DNA of 64,000 bases from Dehalobacter restrictus DSM 9455 (GCF_000512895.1 NZ_CP007033.1:2095001-2159000); one strand, 5' to 3'; counted from the stretch's first letter, positions 1 through 9,586 are shown. A program made the numbers and translations. The notes: generated by a model from the letters alone, not told the origin.

Positions 1-248
1 ATTATATGTATAGCGTTGGCCCCTCTGGTGGTGACATGACGATATTTACAGACTTGACGATGTTTACGGACTTAGTGGATTTATTCGAAGCAAGCGCGGC
101 AGAGAGCAGACATATTCTTGATGTCATAGGCAATGACGTCGGCAAATTTTGTGATGAGTTTATGCGCGCGTCGGTTGCCAATACTGAAACACTGCGAGAA
201 AGAATAAACAAAGAGGTCATGGAAAAATTTAACAAGGAGGGGCGATAA
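1..248 (+). CDS. DUF1048 family protein, C-terminal part (cut by window edge)
   Basis: The reading frame is open to the window edge and matches the C-terminal two thirds of the protein encoded by the next gene: both carry a DLFEAS/ELFEAS motif, then a segment of the type RHxLDVxGxDVxxFCDE, then a basic helical tail. The GGDM segment near residue 10 aligns with GGDGSDM of the neighbour, so the true start lies upstream of the window. DUF1048 proteins are small helical proteins often found beside PadR regulators and DrrAB-like ABC exporters. Their biochemical role is unknown. The stop is 2 bases before the next ATG, so the genes are co-transcribed. Confidence 0.75.
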   Translation, partial: YMYSVGPSGGDMTIFTDLTMFTDLVDLFEASAAESRHILDVIGNDVGKFCDEFMRASVANTETLRERINKEVMEKFNKEGR

Positions 249-250
249 CG

Positions 251-604
251 ATGCTGGAGCTTATCAAAAAGATGATCGGGGACAAAAAAGAGTATAGGGA
301 GCAAATGGCAAGAGTAGAAGCGCTGCCTGAAGACTATCGGTTCGTATTTAAAAAAATCCAGGGATACATGTGGAATTTCGCGGGAGGAGACGGCTCTGAC
401 ATGTTGAAAACTCAGTACGAATTGATAGAGTTGTTTGAAGCCAGCGCAGAGGACGGCAGGCACGTTCTCGACGTGACGGGCGAAGATGTTGTCGGGTTCT
501 GTGACGAGCTTTTGCGCGACACGAAAGTGTGGACCGATAACTTCCGCCAAAAATTAAACCGTGACATTATGAACAAATTCGGAAGGGAGAAAGATTCTAA
601 ATGA
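251..604 (+). CDS. DUF1048 family protein
   Basis: This 117-residue protein is a full-length DUF1048 member by resemblance: a basic N-terminus (LELIKKMIGDKKEYREQM), a central YMWNF segment, and the helix ELFEASAEDGRHVLDVTGED. A Shine-Dalgarno AAGGAGGGG precedes the ATG. It overlaps the following ABC ATPase start by four bases (ATGA), which implies translational coupling. It is a tandem paralogue of the gene before it. The context suggests a small accessory or regulatory factor for the exporter, but that is inference; no catalytic motif is visible. Confidence 0.8.
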   Translation: MLELIKKMIGDKKEYREQMARVEALPEDYRFVFKKIQGYMWNFAGGDGSDMLKTQYELIELFEASAEDGRHVLDVTGEDVVGFCDELLRDTKVWTDNFRQKLNRDIMNKFGREKDSK

Positions 605-1365
605 AAGACATCGCAATCCAAGTGAAAGGACTGCAAAAGTCTTACCATAAGCTTCATGTCCTCAAGGACGTGAATTTGGAGGTGGAAAAGGGCAGTATTT
701 TCGCCCTGCTCGGCTCCAACGGCGCGGGCAAGACAACGATTGTCAAAATCCTCACCACGCTGCTCAAACAGGATAGCGGAACTGCCATCGTCAACGGCTT
801 CGACGTTGCGGCAAAGCCCGACTATGTACGGCAATTGATCAGTCTGACCGGGCAGTTTGCCGCCGTGGACGAGATTTTGACCGGGCGGGAAAACCTTATT
901 ATGATCGCCAAGCTCCGGCACCTCGACAACCCACGTCAGATTGCAGGTGATTTACTGAACCGCTTCGGTCTGACCGAGGCCGCCGACCGCAGGGTATCCA
1001 CTTATTCGGGCGGTATGCGCCGCAGGCTCGACATCGCCATGAGCCTGATCGGAAAACCGCAGCTTATTTTTCTCGACGAACCGACCACCGGGCTTGATCC
1101 CGAGGCGCGCATTGAGGTTTGGAAGATTGTCAAAGAACTTGCTAACAGCGGCACGACGGTATTCCTGACCACGCAACATCTGGATGAAGCTGAACAGCTT
1201 GCCGATCAAATTGCCATTCTGCATGAGGGCAGGATTATCGCGGGCGGCACACTCGCGGAGCTGAAAAAGCTGTTCCCGCCCGCCAAGGTGGAGTATGTGG
1301 AAAAACAGCTAACATTGGAGGAGATATTCCTGGCCATCATCGGCAAACGTCCACGGATGGACTAA
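601..1365 (+). CDS. ABC transporter ATP-binding protein (DrrA-like)
   Basis: A 254-residue nucleotide-binding subunit of a drug- or antibiotic-type ABC-2 exporter. Walker A is GSNGAGKTT (about residues 38-46), the signature is STYSGGMRRRLDIA, Walker B is LIFLDEPTTGLDP, and the H-loop histidine is in TTQHLDEAEQLAD. The YSGGMRRRLD signature and the short C-terminal tail are typical of the DrrA/NodI group. It pairs with the integral membrane subunit that starts 49 bases downstream and would power export across the cytoplasmic membrane. The substrate cannot be told from sequence. Confidence 0.93.
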   Translation: MKDIAIQVKGLQKSYHKLHVLKDVNLEVEKGSIFALLGSNGAGKTTIVKILTTLLKQDSGTAIVNGFDVAAKPDYVRQLISLTGQFAAVDEILTGRENLIMIAKLRHLDNPRQIAGDLLNRFGLTEAADRRVSTYSGGMRRRLDIAMSLIGKPQLIFLDEPTTGLDPEARIEVWKIVKELANSGTTVFLTTQHLDEAEQLADQIAILHEGRIIAGGTLAELKKLFPPAKVEYVEKQLTLEEIFLAIIGKRPRMD

Positions 1366-1414
1366 TACCGCGGTGCCATGGATGGCAAAGAGCGGTAAAA
1401 AGGAGGAGAAATAA

Positions 1415-2185
1415 ATGGAAACAATCAGGAAACACTTTTTCAGCGATATGAGCGTTATGCTCAGACGTTCCATGCTTCATATTTTCCGCAGCATGGATAC
1501 CATTATCACGGTCACCGTCACTCCGGTCGCGATGATGCTGCTGTTCGTTTATGTGTTGGGCGGCGCGATTCAAACCGGCACGGATAACTATGTGAATTAC
1601 CTGCTACCCGGCATCCTGCTGATTGCGATTGCAAGCGGCATCGCCTATACGGCTTACCGTCTGTTTATGGATATGCAAAGAGGCATCTTTGAACGGTTCC
1701 ACTCCATGCCGATTGCGCGTTCGGCCGCACTGTGGGGGCATGTGTTGACCTCTCTGGTATCCAATGCGATTTCGGTTGTCGTCATCATTCTCGTAGCGCT
1801 AATAATGGGTTTCCGCTCGTCGGCAGGCGTATTGTCATGGCTTGCCGTGGCTGGTATACTCGCGCTGTTTACGCTGGCCTTGACCTGGATCGCGGCGATT
1901 GCCGGACTGTCCGCAAAATCGGTGGACGGTGCAGGCGCCTTTTCCTACCCGCTAATCTTCCTCCCATTTATCAGTTCGGCGTTTGTGCCCACCGAATCGA
2001 TGCCGTCAATCGTTCGTGCTTTTGCCGAAAATCAGCCGGTTACTTCGATAGTGGACGCCATCCGCGCGCTCCTGTCGGGGCAACCTGTCGGAAATGATAT
2101 TTGGGTTGCGCTCGCGTGGTGCTTAAGTGTACTGATCGTCGCATATCTGTTTGCGATGCGCGCGTACAAACGGAAAGCAGCTTAA
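1415..2185 (+). CDS. ABC-2 type transporter permease (DrrB-like)
   Basis: A 256-residue membrane protein with about six hydrophobic segments, for example VTPVAMMLLFVYVLGG, YLLPGILLIAIASGIAYTA and LSWLAVAGILALFTLALTW. The pattern MQRGIFERFHSMPIARSAALWGH and the later PLIFLPFISSAFVPTESMP are hallmarks of the ABC-2/DrrB permease family. An AAAGGAGGAG ribosome site precedes the ATG. It is the partner of the upstream ATPase; the two would form a dimeric exporter. Confidence 0.92.
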   Translation: METIRKHFFSDMSVMLRRSMLHIFRSMDTIITVTVTPVAMMLLFVYVLGGAIQTGTDNYVNYLLPGILLIAIASGIAYTAYRLFMDMQRGIFERFHSMPIARSAALWGHVLTSLVSNAISVVVIILVALIMGFRSSAGVLSWLAVAGILALFTLALTWIAAIAGLSAKSVDGAGAFSYPLIFLPFISSAFVPTESMPSIVRAFAENQPVTSIVDAIRALLSGQPVGNDIWVALAWCLSVLIVAYLFAMRAYKRKAA

Positions 2186-2293
2186 TGTTTGCAGGCATTG
2201 AAATGTTAGTGGTCAACAAAAACATCAAGTAAAGGGATGGTCGCGTGTGTAAATACGAGTGGATATTATGCCCGGTGAATTAGTTATATTTAA

Positions 2294-3328
2294 CTAACTG
2301 TTTACCAACTCCTGCCAACGCTTGCTTTTTTTCATGTAGCCATATGTTTCCTCATCTCTAAAACAAGTCAGCAAGTTCTCATGTAGTTCTTTACAGAACT
2401 CCTCGTTCGTTTCTTTAAATTCCATATGTTGATAAAGAGCCGACTTCGTAAAATCGCATATTTTTTCAAAAGTAGCTATCATTCGCTCCATCGTTTCTAT
2501 CGTTGCTTCTATATCTTTCTCTGATGTTGCCAAGTCAAGTCCACACGAAGCCTCATGGTATTCTCCCATTTCAAAAATGCTCGCTAACTCTCTTTGTTTC
2601 TCAACAAGCATATGGGCTTTTCCCATGTCTTTATCCCGCATTACTAGCATATATATGCTGTGAAATACCATGCTCATCATTTGATAGCCCGAAAATAATA
2701 ATTCTTCATATGCTTTATATGCCTCGTTCACTCGATTTGTTCTGCTGTAAATAACCGCCTGCTTTCTTTTCCTCTCTGGATTCTGTTTTGAATAGTAAAC
2801 CAGATATTCCTCTGCTTTCGCGTACTGTTCCTTTCTTGAATAGAATCCAAACAAGGAATCGGCAGCACTGGTTCTAATATTCTCATCTTCACTATCCAAT
2901 GCACGAACATAGCAATCATTAATGTAACTGTCGTATTTCTCCGAATCCGGAATATCTTTTGTCACGCGCCATGCATCAAAAATTACAGCCATTTGCCAAA
3001 TCAACTGTTTACAATTAGGATGTTGTTCCATTTTGCCTTTTGCCCACTGAAACGCTTCTTCATAGGTTTCACATTTTATTTTAGCATGAGCTTCATATAC
3101 AATACTTTTTATTTCTTCTGCTGTAAGTTCTTTCTGAAAGGACAATAGCGTATCCAGGGTAATGTCAAGCAGTCTGGCAATAGGAGCCAATAACATAATA
3201 TCTGGCTGCGAATTTCCATTTTCCCACTTATTGACTGCTGGTGCCGTCACTCCAAGACGATTTGCCATTTCTTCCTGGGTTATATTTTTTCTTTTTCTGT
3301 ATTCCCGTATCACTTCACCTATCTGCAT
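2294..3328 (-). CDS. XRE-family regulator with TPR-like sensor domain
   Basis: A 344-residue cytoplasmic protein. Residues 1-60 form a canonical XRE helix-turn-helix (IGEVIREYRKRKNITQEEMANRLGVTAPAVNKWENG). The rest is an all-helical TPR-like region rich in Tyr/Glu/Ala pairs, an architecture seen in Rgg/PlcR-like or generic Firmicute TPR regulators that sense peptides or partner proteins. The gene converges on the ABC exporter genes and might regulate them, but that is inference. The RBS is AGGAGG upstream of ATG at 3328. Confidence 0.85.
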   Translation of the reverse strand: MQIGEVIREYRKRKNITQEEMANRLGVTAPAVNKWENGNSQPDIMLLAPIARLLDITLDTLLSFQKELTAEEIKSIVYEAHAKIKCETYEEAFQWAKGKMEQHPNCKQLIWQMAVIFDAWRVTKDIPDSEKYDSYINDCYVRALDSEDENIRTSAADSLFGFYSRKEQYAKAEEYLVYYSKQNPERKRKQAVIYSRTNRVNEAYKAYEELLFSGYQMMSMVFHSIYMLVMRDKDMGKAHMLVEKQRELASIFEMGEYHEASCGLDLATSEKDIEATIETMERMIATFEKICDFTKSALYQHMEFKETNEEFCKELHENLLTCFRDEETYGYMKKSKRWQELVNS

Positions 3329-3597
3329 AGTAAACGACCTCCTGATTCTGTTTCAATAATCAACGTCTTTTGCTGACATAATCATATCAAGAGGCATCAT
3401 ATCTAACAACTGAATATGTGTTAATTATTCTTAAAAAAAATTAACTACCATTCATATCAGAATATAACTCTTATACAAAAATCTTTATTTTCTGTAAATC
3501 TGTATCAGCGACAAATTCCTGTTTGTCTATACGTTTTGTAAAGACAAAGCATAATTGAGGCAAATCGTCTGGAACAGTTTGCGGAAAGCCATCTAAT

Positions 3598-3638
3598 TTG
3601 CCGGCAGACCCCTTGAGTGTCAAGGGGTCTGCCGGCAA
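3598..3638. terminator. Strong bidirectional rho-independent terminator
   Basis: A perfect 19-bp stem (TTGCCGGCAGACCCCTTGA with its complement) and a 3-base loop GTG, flanked by a T7 tract on the plus side. It lies 12 bases beyond the stop of the molybdenum hydroxylase operon and closes it. Confidence 0.85.
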
Positions 3639-3650
3639 TTTTTTTGCATG

Positions 3651-5981
3651 CTATTTATTTTTTTGTTGTTCCTGAAGTTCTTTCCAAACGTTTTCAGGCG
3701 TTAATGGAAGCTTTCTAAAATGTATCCCTGTCGCCTTTGAAACTGCGTTTACAATAGCCGGAGCTACTGGTGCGGTACTGCCTTCACCACACTCTTTCGC
3801 ACCAAATGGGCCTTCGGCATCTGGTTCGCCGCAAAGAATCGTTTTTATACGGGGCATATCCAACGCGGTCGGGAAACGGTAATCCCGGAAAGAAGGATTG
3901 AGCAATTTACCATCTGCAGAAATCTTGCATTCTTCAAACAAGACATATCCAAGTCCCATTTGTACAGAACCCTCAATCTGACCTTCTACAGCACGTACGT
4001 TCAATGGACGTCCACAATCATGTGCAAACACAAAATCCTCAATATCTACGATGCCAGTCTCTTCATCCACTTTGACTTTAGCTCCTCCGGTGCTGAAGCT
4101 GTACGCGGGTGCGAAGTTGGTTTTACCCTCCATATAGATTTTCTTATCGCCTTTGTGGGCATACGCACCGACACCAACGACCTCTTTGCCTCCGTTTTCT
4201 TCTTGATACGCAAATACGGCTTCACCATAGGACATTCCCTTTGTCGGATCCGCTTCTACAAAAATACGGTGGTCTTTGCAGATAAGCGCTCCTGCGTCAA
4301 CACCAAGCTTACGCGCAACCGTATCGATCAGTTGGCGTTTGGCGTCAACCGCTGCACGCCGGGTTGCATTTCCAGTAAGGAATGTCACACGGCTACCATA
4401 GGTTCCTGAGTCAAATGGGGACAACGTTGTATCTGAAACCACAATTTTAACCTCATTCATATTTAAGCCGAGCTCTTCTGCTGCAATCAGTGTCATTACG
4501 GTGTCTGAGCCTTGACCGATGTCATTGGAGCCAGTAAATACAGTAGCATACCCCTGTCTGTTGAGTCTCACGATAACGCAGGCAGAATAATAAGCTGGTG
4601 TATTCAGAATTGGGAAACCAGTGCCGGAGACAAATCCGGAGCCACCAAACCCGATTCCTTCGCCCTCAGGCAGATTGTTCTTGTTTTCGTTCCATTTCAA
4701 GTAATCTGAAGCCGCATCCAATGTTTCAGTGAAAGCACAGCTTGTAACTTCCAAACCGGCAGGAGAATCATACCCCGGTGTCATTGCATTCATTTTGCGA
4801 AGCGCGATTGGGTCAATCTCCAGCGCTTCAGCAACCTCATCCATGTGAACTTCATTGGCAAAATGCACCTGTACTGCGGAATAGCCGCGCTGTGCCCCAG
4901 CAACACAGTGATTTGTGTACACACGTTTTGCAAAATAGTCCATATTGGGTATTTTATACGGGCAGGTTGCCCATTGAAGCGAAAGAGCGGTTGCAGGCAT
5001 TCCGGTACCGCCATAAGCACCGCCATCCAGTATGTGATCACACCGCTTTGCCAAGATGGTTCCATCTTTTTTAAATGCTGTTTTAATGCCAATCTTAATC
5101 GCATGTCTGGTACGGCTGGCAAAGAATACCTCCTCGCGGGTCAATACCATCTTGACCGGGCGTCCAGTCTTCTGAGCCAGAACGCAGCAGCAAGCCTCAT
5201 GCGGGTATTGGTCAAGCTTACCACCGAAGCCGCCGCCGATAAATGGCTTAATAACTCTCACTTGAGTCTCCGGTACCCCCAAAGCATTCGCAATCCAGAA
5301 GCGACAAACAGAAGCGGTCTGCGTAGTGGACCAGAGCGTATACTCACCGTTCTCATAGGTGGCAACAGCAGCATGCGGTTCCAGCGCAGCATGCACAGCA
5401 ATGTGTGTATCGTATTCGTATTTATCGGTATACTCGGCATCCTTAAAAGCTGAATCAACATCACCGCATTTTAGGGACGTTGCCATACCAATATTGTTTT
5501 TTACAATTTCATGAACATGGATAGTCGGTGCTTCATCTTTCATCGCTTCTTCTGGTGTAATGACTGCCGGAAGTACTTCATATTCTACTTCAATAAGCTT
5601 CGCTGCTGCTTCAGCGGTCTCTTCATCGATCGCTGCTATGGCTGCAACTTCATCACCAATCAAGCGTACTTTTCCTTTTGCAAGGGGATATTTATCTGCT
5701 AATTGTATTGCAAACTCCGCATTACCAAGCCTGCCTGCGTTGAAATCATCTCCTGTTATAATGGCCTTGACGCCAGGATATGCTTCAGCCTTGCTTGTGT
5801 CGATACTGATGATTTTTGCATGCGCATGGGGACTGCGTAGAAATTTACCATAAAGCATTCCTGTCATGTGAATATCCCCAGTATATTGTGCATGTCCTGT
5901 TACCTTAGCCTCTGCATCAACTCTTGAATAATTTGTTCCCACAATAGAGAAGTTTTCATCCTTTTTTTGGTTTGCACTCAT
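3651..5981 (-). CDS. Molybdenum hydroxylase large subunit (xanthine dehydrogenase family, molybdopterin-binding)
   Basis: A 776-residue catalytic subunit of a xanthine dehydrogenase/aldehyde oxidase-type enzyme. The N-terminal domain begins GTNYSRVDAEAKVTGHAQYTGDI, followed by KPFIGGGFGGKLD (molybdopterin-contacting FGGK), the QRGYSAVQ segment, GSNDIGQGSDTVM, and the C-terminal GPFGAKECGEGSTAP, whose GAKECGEG holds the Glu that acts as catalytic base in this family. It is the last gene of a three-gene operon with separate FAD and 2Fe-2S subunits, the layout of bacterial purine, nicotinate or aromatic hydroxylases. The FAD subunit lacks the 4Fe-4S insert of 4-hydroxybenzoyl-CoA reductase, so that assignment is less likely. 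The substrate is unknown. Confidence 0.92.
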   Translation of the reverse strand: MSANQKKDENFSIVGTNYSRVDAEAKVTGHAQYTGDIHMTGMLYGKFLRSPHAHAKIISIDTSKAEAYPGVKAIITGDDFNAGRLGNAEFAIQLADKYPLAKGKVRLIGDEVAAIAAIDEETAEAAAKLIEVEYEVLPAVITPEEAMKDEAPTIHVHEIVKNNIGMATSLKCGDVDSAFKDAEYTDKYEYDTHIAVHAALEPHAAVATYENGEYTLWSTTQTASVCRFWIANALGVPETQVRVIKPFIGGGFGGKLDQYPHEACCCVLAQKTGRPVKMVLTREEVFFASRTRHAIKIGIKTAFKKDGTILAKRCDHILDGGAYGGTGMPATALSLQWATCPYKIPNMDYFAKRVYTNHCVAGAQRGYSAVQVHFANEVHMDEVAEALEIDPIALRKMNAMTPGYDSPAGLEVTSCAFTETLDAASDYLKWNENKNNLPEGEGIGFGGSGFVSGTGFPILNTPAYYSACVIVRLNRQGYATVFTGSNDIGQGSDTVMTLIAAEELGLNMNEVKIVVSDTTLSPFDSGTYGSRVTFLTGNATRRAAVDAKRQLIDTVARKLGVDAGALICKDHRIFVEADPTKGMSYGEAVFAYQEENGGKEVVGVGAYAHKGDKKIYMEGKTNFAPAYSFSTGGAKVKVDEETGIVDIEDFVFAHDCGRPLNVRAVEGQIEGSVQMGLGYVLFEECKISADGKLLNPSFRDYRFPTALDMPRIKTILCGEPDAEGPFGAKECGEGSTAPVAPAIVNAVSKATGIHFRKLPLTPENVWKELQEQQKNK

Positions 5982-5982
5982 C

Positions 5983-6462
5983 TTATTTCACCCCCCAATC
6001 CATTTCTTTAGCAGTTGCCTGAATCGCTTCCACAATCTTTGCATATCCTGTGCAACGGCAAAGATTCCCGGCAATCGCATCCCTGATTTCATCTTCCGTC
6101 GGATTCGGATTCGCATCCAGCAAAGCTTTCGCAGACATGATCATACCCGGTGTGCAGTAGCCGCACTGCAAAGCCCACTTATCAATGAACTGACGTTGCA
6201 GTGGACTGAGTTGACCATTTTGGGCTATCCCTTCAACGGTTATGACATCCTTCCCCTCCACCTCTCGTGCAATAACCAGACAGGAATTAACCGGCTTGCC
6301 GTTCAGCAATACCGTACATGCGCCACATTCGCCTTCCTCACAGCCTTTTTTGGTTCCGGTGAGTCCAATGGTGCCACGAATAAAATCCAGTAAAGTAAGA
6401 TTGTCCTTTACTAGCGCTTCTACTTTTTCTCCATTTAATGTAAAGTTAATTATATGTTGCAT
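5983..6462 (-). CDS. Molybdenum hydroxylase 2Fe-2S subunit
   Basis: A 159-residue electron-transfer subunit with two [2Fe-2S] clusters. The plant-ferredoxin-like motif is CEEGECGACTVLLNGKPVNSC (about residues 41-61) and the helical C-terminal cluster uses CGYCTPGM and LCRCTGY. Length and motif order match the small subunit of xanthine dehydrogenase-type enzymes (CoxS/XdhC class). It sits one base before the large-subunit gene and 10 bases after the FAD-subunit gene, so all three are made together. Confidence 0.95.
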   Translation of the reverse strand: MQHIINFTLNGEKVEALVKDNLTLLDFIRGTIGLTGTKKGCEEGECGACTVLLNGKPVNSCLVIAREVEGKDVITVEGIAQNGQLSPLQRQFIDKWALQCGYCTPGMIMSAKALLDANPNPTEDEIRDAIAGNLCRCTGYAKIVEAIQATAKEMDWGVK

Positions 6463-6472
6463 AATCGACCTC

Positions 6473-7348
6473 CTAACCTCTTTTTTGACTTTCTAATGCT
6501 TTTTTAATGGAACGGACTGTAAACACCCTGATCATATCCTTCCTGTATTCCGCAGAAGCACGGACATCGGATATGGGCTTGCAATCTTCTGAAGCTGCTA
6601 CTCCTGCCTTTGCAATCAACGCGTCTGTGATCTTCTGTCCAATCAGAACCGCTTCTGCTTTGGGAGAACGAATCGGGGTAGCTGCCACCGCGCCCAGTGC
6701 AATACGGGCATCGGTACAAATACCATTTTTCACGATTAACACCGCAGCAACACCCACAATCGCCAAATCCATAGCCTTTCGGTATGCGTGCTTTATATAG
6801 GCGGCATAGGTATTTTCACCAAGAGCGGGAACCTGTACTTCAGTAACAATTTCACCCTGCTCCAATGCTGTCTTCTTCGGTCCTTTAAAAAATTCGCCGA
6901 TTGAAAGCACATACTCATGGTCGGCACCAGTTATTTTTAGCTTTGCTCCCATAGCCAGTAAAATAGGCGCAGTATCTGCTGAAGGTGAAGCATTGCACAG
7001 GTTGCCAGCGATTGTGCCTTTACAGCGTACTTGAGTGGAAGCCACATAGTGCGCTGCATCTGAAACTGCAGCATATTTTTCTTTCACTAGCGTAGATCTT
7101 TCAATCGTTCGCAGGGTCGTCAGCGCACCAATTTTCAGTCCAGTTTCTGGATTATAATCCAGATAGTCAAGCCCTTCAATCTGTTTCAAATCGATAATAT
7201 ACTCCGGGGCGATTACATGATCTTTCATCAGAACGATAATGTCCGTGCCACCTGCCATGACCATGCACCCTTTTCCTAACTCCGAAGCAAGACTGTTTGC
7301 TTCTCCCAATGTCTTTGGGGCTAGGTATTCGAATTTAGGCAATACCAT
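6473..7348 (-). CDS. Molybdenum hydroxylase FAD-binding subunit
   Basis: A 291-residue flavoprotein subunit. The FAD-binding motifs GKGCMVMAGGTDIIV (about residues 26-40) and TIAGNLCNASPSADTAPILLAMGA are clear, and the C-terminal CO_deh_flav_C region begins around YAAYIKHAYRKAMDLAIVGVAA. At 291 residues it is the plain CoxM/XdhB type, without a 4Fe-4S loop. It is the first gene of the operon and lies about 40 bases below a sigma-54 promoter. It passes electrons from the 2Fe-2S subunit to an unknown acceptor. Confidence 0.93.
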   Translation of the reverse strand: MVLPKFEYLAPKTLGEANSLASELGKGCMVMAGGTDIIVLMKDHVIAPEYIIDLKQIEGLDYLDYNPETGLKIGALTTLRTIERSTLVKEKYAAVSDAAHYVASTQVRCKGTIAGNLCNASPSADTAPILLAMGAKLKITGADHEYVLSIGEFFKGPKKTALEQGEIVTEVQVPALGENTYAAYIKHAYRKAMDLAIVGVAAVLIVKNGICTDARIALGAVAATPIRSPKAEAVLIGQKITDALIAKAGVAASEDCKPISDVRASAEYRKDMIRVFTVRSIKKALESQKRG

Positions 7349-7400
7349 TTTCTTCTCTCCTTTGCTTTTATTATTTATAAAGCATTCTACCTAGTAAAAT

Positions 7401-7417
7401 TGCAAAATCTATGCCAA
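7401..7417 (-). promoter_or_regulatory. Sigma-54 (-24/-12) promoter of the molybdenum hydroxylase operon
   Basis: Read on the minus strand the site is TTGGCATAGATTTTGCA: GG and GC elements separated by exactly 10 bases, close to the consensus TGGCAC-N5-TTGC. It ends about 50 bases upstream of the FAD-subunit ATG. A sigma-54 activator gene lies divergently at 7833. The remaining 400 bases of this intergenic region are AT-rich with no gene I can support and probably contain activator sites. Confidence 0.75.
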
Positions 7418-7832
7418 GTACCGTACGAATCAAAGCATGATAAAGGTTTTATACTCTGAACGATCTAAACTCGTTAAAAAAGTTTTTTATTGATCCGCGT
7501 AAAATAATGCTGCAGAATTCGAGCAGACAATAAACTAGCCAAATATGGCTTTTTAAAATTGCAGTTTCGCCATAATTGGCAATTTTTTTTTCAGAGTACC
7601 TGTTGTCTGCTTAACTATACGATTAATTTTAGCGATTATTGGTAAAAAATAGAAAGCCGATTGATAACCCTTATAACTGATGATAAAATGGAATCGATTA
7701 TTTATTCAGGGTATTCTCATATCAAGACGGGGCGTAACAAAGTACCGAGAAGAGCTAAACATCGTAACAGCTATGACAGAAAAAATCCTGCTATAAAGGC
7801 AGAACTCCTGGCGTAGAGGGAGGATTTTTAGA

Positions 7833-9347
7833 GTGGACGATTCTGAATTTGAACTTTTCCATGAAATAGCAGCACGAATTTGCAGCAGCCTTCATTTGGA
7901 AATCGCTATGTCAAGAACTTTGATATATATTTCAGATTTTATTCCTATCGATGAAATGTATATGGCTTTGTTTGACAACAAAAAAAAAGTTTTTCGCCTG
8001 ATTGCTCGTGCTTCACGGACTGATGGCATCATAATGAATCATGAAATAACATCACCTCCTTCCTATCTTCATGAAGTGGAAAGGTTTGACCGCAAAAAAA
8101 GCCCTTTAATTGTCAATTCACCGAAAAATAATCCTTTAATATCTTCACTCTTCCCTCAGCCTAAAATGAGAAACAGTTCCGTTCTGATTCTTCCTTTAAC
8201 AGTTGACGAGAATCTTATCGGCGTTTCAATGATGTTTGCCTATGGAAGTAATGTCTATACCCCTCAACATGCAAATTTGCTCTCGAAGGTGACAAAACCA
8301 TTCAGCATCGCACTATCCAACTCGTTGGAGCATTTAGAGTTAGAAACACTGAAGCAAGACCTCGTAAAAGAAAATATTTACCTTCGAAGAAAAATCAATG
8401 AAAATTCAAGCACTGAATTTATCGGAAAGAAAACAGGTCTTAAAAATGTCTTCGAAATGATTCACAAGGTGGCTCCGCTGAGCAGCACTGTGCTCGTACT
8501 AGGTGAAACTGGCACCGGCAAAGAATTGGTTGCCAATGCCATTCACACAGCTTCCAACCGCCAAAACGGACCCTTTGTCAAGTTAAATTGCGGAGCTATC
8601 CCTGAGTCTTTGGTTGATAGCGAACTTTTCGGACATGAAAAGGGGTCATTTACCGGGGCACATACCAAAAAGCTCGGGCGATTTGAGCGGGCAAACAATG
8701 GTACACTTTTTCTTGATGAAATAGGGGAATTACCAATTGATATGCAAGTCCGACTTTTACGCGTTATACAGGAAAAAGAAATTGAACGCGTCGGTGCTGA
8801 AAAATCCATTCCAGTCAATGTCCGCATCATCTGTGCTACACAGAGGGATCTGACCGCTATGGCGGCGGAAGGCAAGTTCAGACAGGATTTGCTTTTCCGC
8901 ATCAATGTCTTTCCAATAGTTCTCCCTCCTTTGCGTAAGCGAAAGGAGGACATCCCCTTATTGGTCCATCATTTTATTGAGAAAAAGTCAGCGGAATTCG
9001 GATTGCGCACACTTCCAAAAGTCCGTCCAGAAGATATGCAGAACCTCATGGAATATTCCTGGCCAGGCAATGTGCGGGAATTGCAAAACATCGTTGAGCG
9101 GTCCATCATCCTGAGTCGAAGTGGTACTTTGGTTTTTGATCACATTCTTCCTGCTCTTTGCGAAAAATCTAGTTTGCAGGAAATTGAACCTGTAGTGAAA
9201 TTAGATGATTCAATGCGAATGCATATTGTAAACGCTCTTCATCAGACCAAAGGACGCGTCAGCGGTCCTAACGGTGCCGCCGTGCTTCTTGGTATCAACT
9301 CCAGTACATTGCGAAACAGAATGAAAAAACTTGGCATTAATGATTGA
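7833..9347 (+). CDS. Sigma-54-dependent transcriptional activator with GAF-type sensor
   Basis: A 504-residue enhancer-binding protein. Residues 1-170 resemble a GAF sensor. The central AAA+ domain has Walker A GETGTGKE, the sigma-54 contacting loop GSFTGAH, Walker B TLFLDEIGELP and the arginine-finger region RLLRVIQEKEIERVG. A Fis-type HTH ends the protein (GAAVLLGINSSTLRNRMKKLG). The start is GTG with GAGGGAGGA upstream. Divergent orientation to a sigma-54 promoter indicates that it activates the molybdenum hydroxylase operon, probably on sensing the substrate or a redox cue. Confidence 0.92.
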   Translation: MDDSEFELFHEIAARICSSLHLEIAMSRTLIYISDFIPIDEMYMALFDNKKKVFRLIARASRTDGIIMNHEITSPPSYLHEVERFDRKKSPLIVNSPKNNPLISSLFPQPKMRNSSVLILPLTVDENLIGVSMMFAYGSNVYTPQHANLLSKVTKPFSIALSNSLEHLELETLKQDLVKENIYLRRKINENSSTEFIGKKTGLKNVFEMIHKVAPLSSTVLVLGETGTGKELVANAIHTASNRQNGPFVKLNCGAIPESLVDSELFGHEKGSFTGAHTKKLGRFERANNGTLFLDEIGELPIDMQVRLLRVIQEKEIERVGAEKSIPVNVRIICATQRDLTAMAAEGKFRQDLLFRINVFPIVLPPLRKRKEDIPLLVHHFIEKKSAEFGLRTLPKVRPEDMQNLMEYSWPGNVRELQNIVERSIILSRSGTLVFDHILPALCEKSSLQEIEPVVKLDDSMRMHIVNALHQTKGRVSGPNGAAVLLGINSSTLRNRMKKLGIND

Positions 9348-9384
9348 ATCTTTAAAGGGTAGGGTCAGAGCTTGGAAGATTTAA

Positions 9385-9417
9385 GGCAACAAGCCACTAT
9401 CATTCTTGTTGCCTTTC
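9385..9417 (+). terminator. Rho-independent terminator
   Basis: The stem GGCAACAAG / CTTGTTGCC with an 11-base loop is followed by TTTCTACTTT. It lies 40 bases beyond the sigma-54 activator stop. Confidence 0.8.
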
Positions 9418-9586
9418 TACTTTAAGTACACTTCATGGAATATTTCTCGATTTCCGTGATATGTGTATTGCAGCACCATGCGGTGTATTTTTTGCCACTT
9501 GAGTGGGTACGACGCTTAAATGTAGCACCGCACTGACCAGAAAACATATACCACCGACTTCCTCACAAAGACACGAGTAAAGAACC

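Noticed and set aside
3651-7348. 4-Hydroxybenzoyl-CoA reductase operon
   Set aside because: The FAD subunit is 291 residues and lacks the 4Fe-4S insert of HcrB, so a generic molybdenum hydroxylase is safer.
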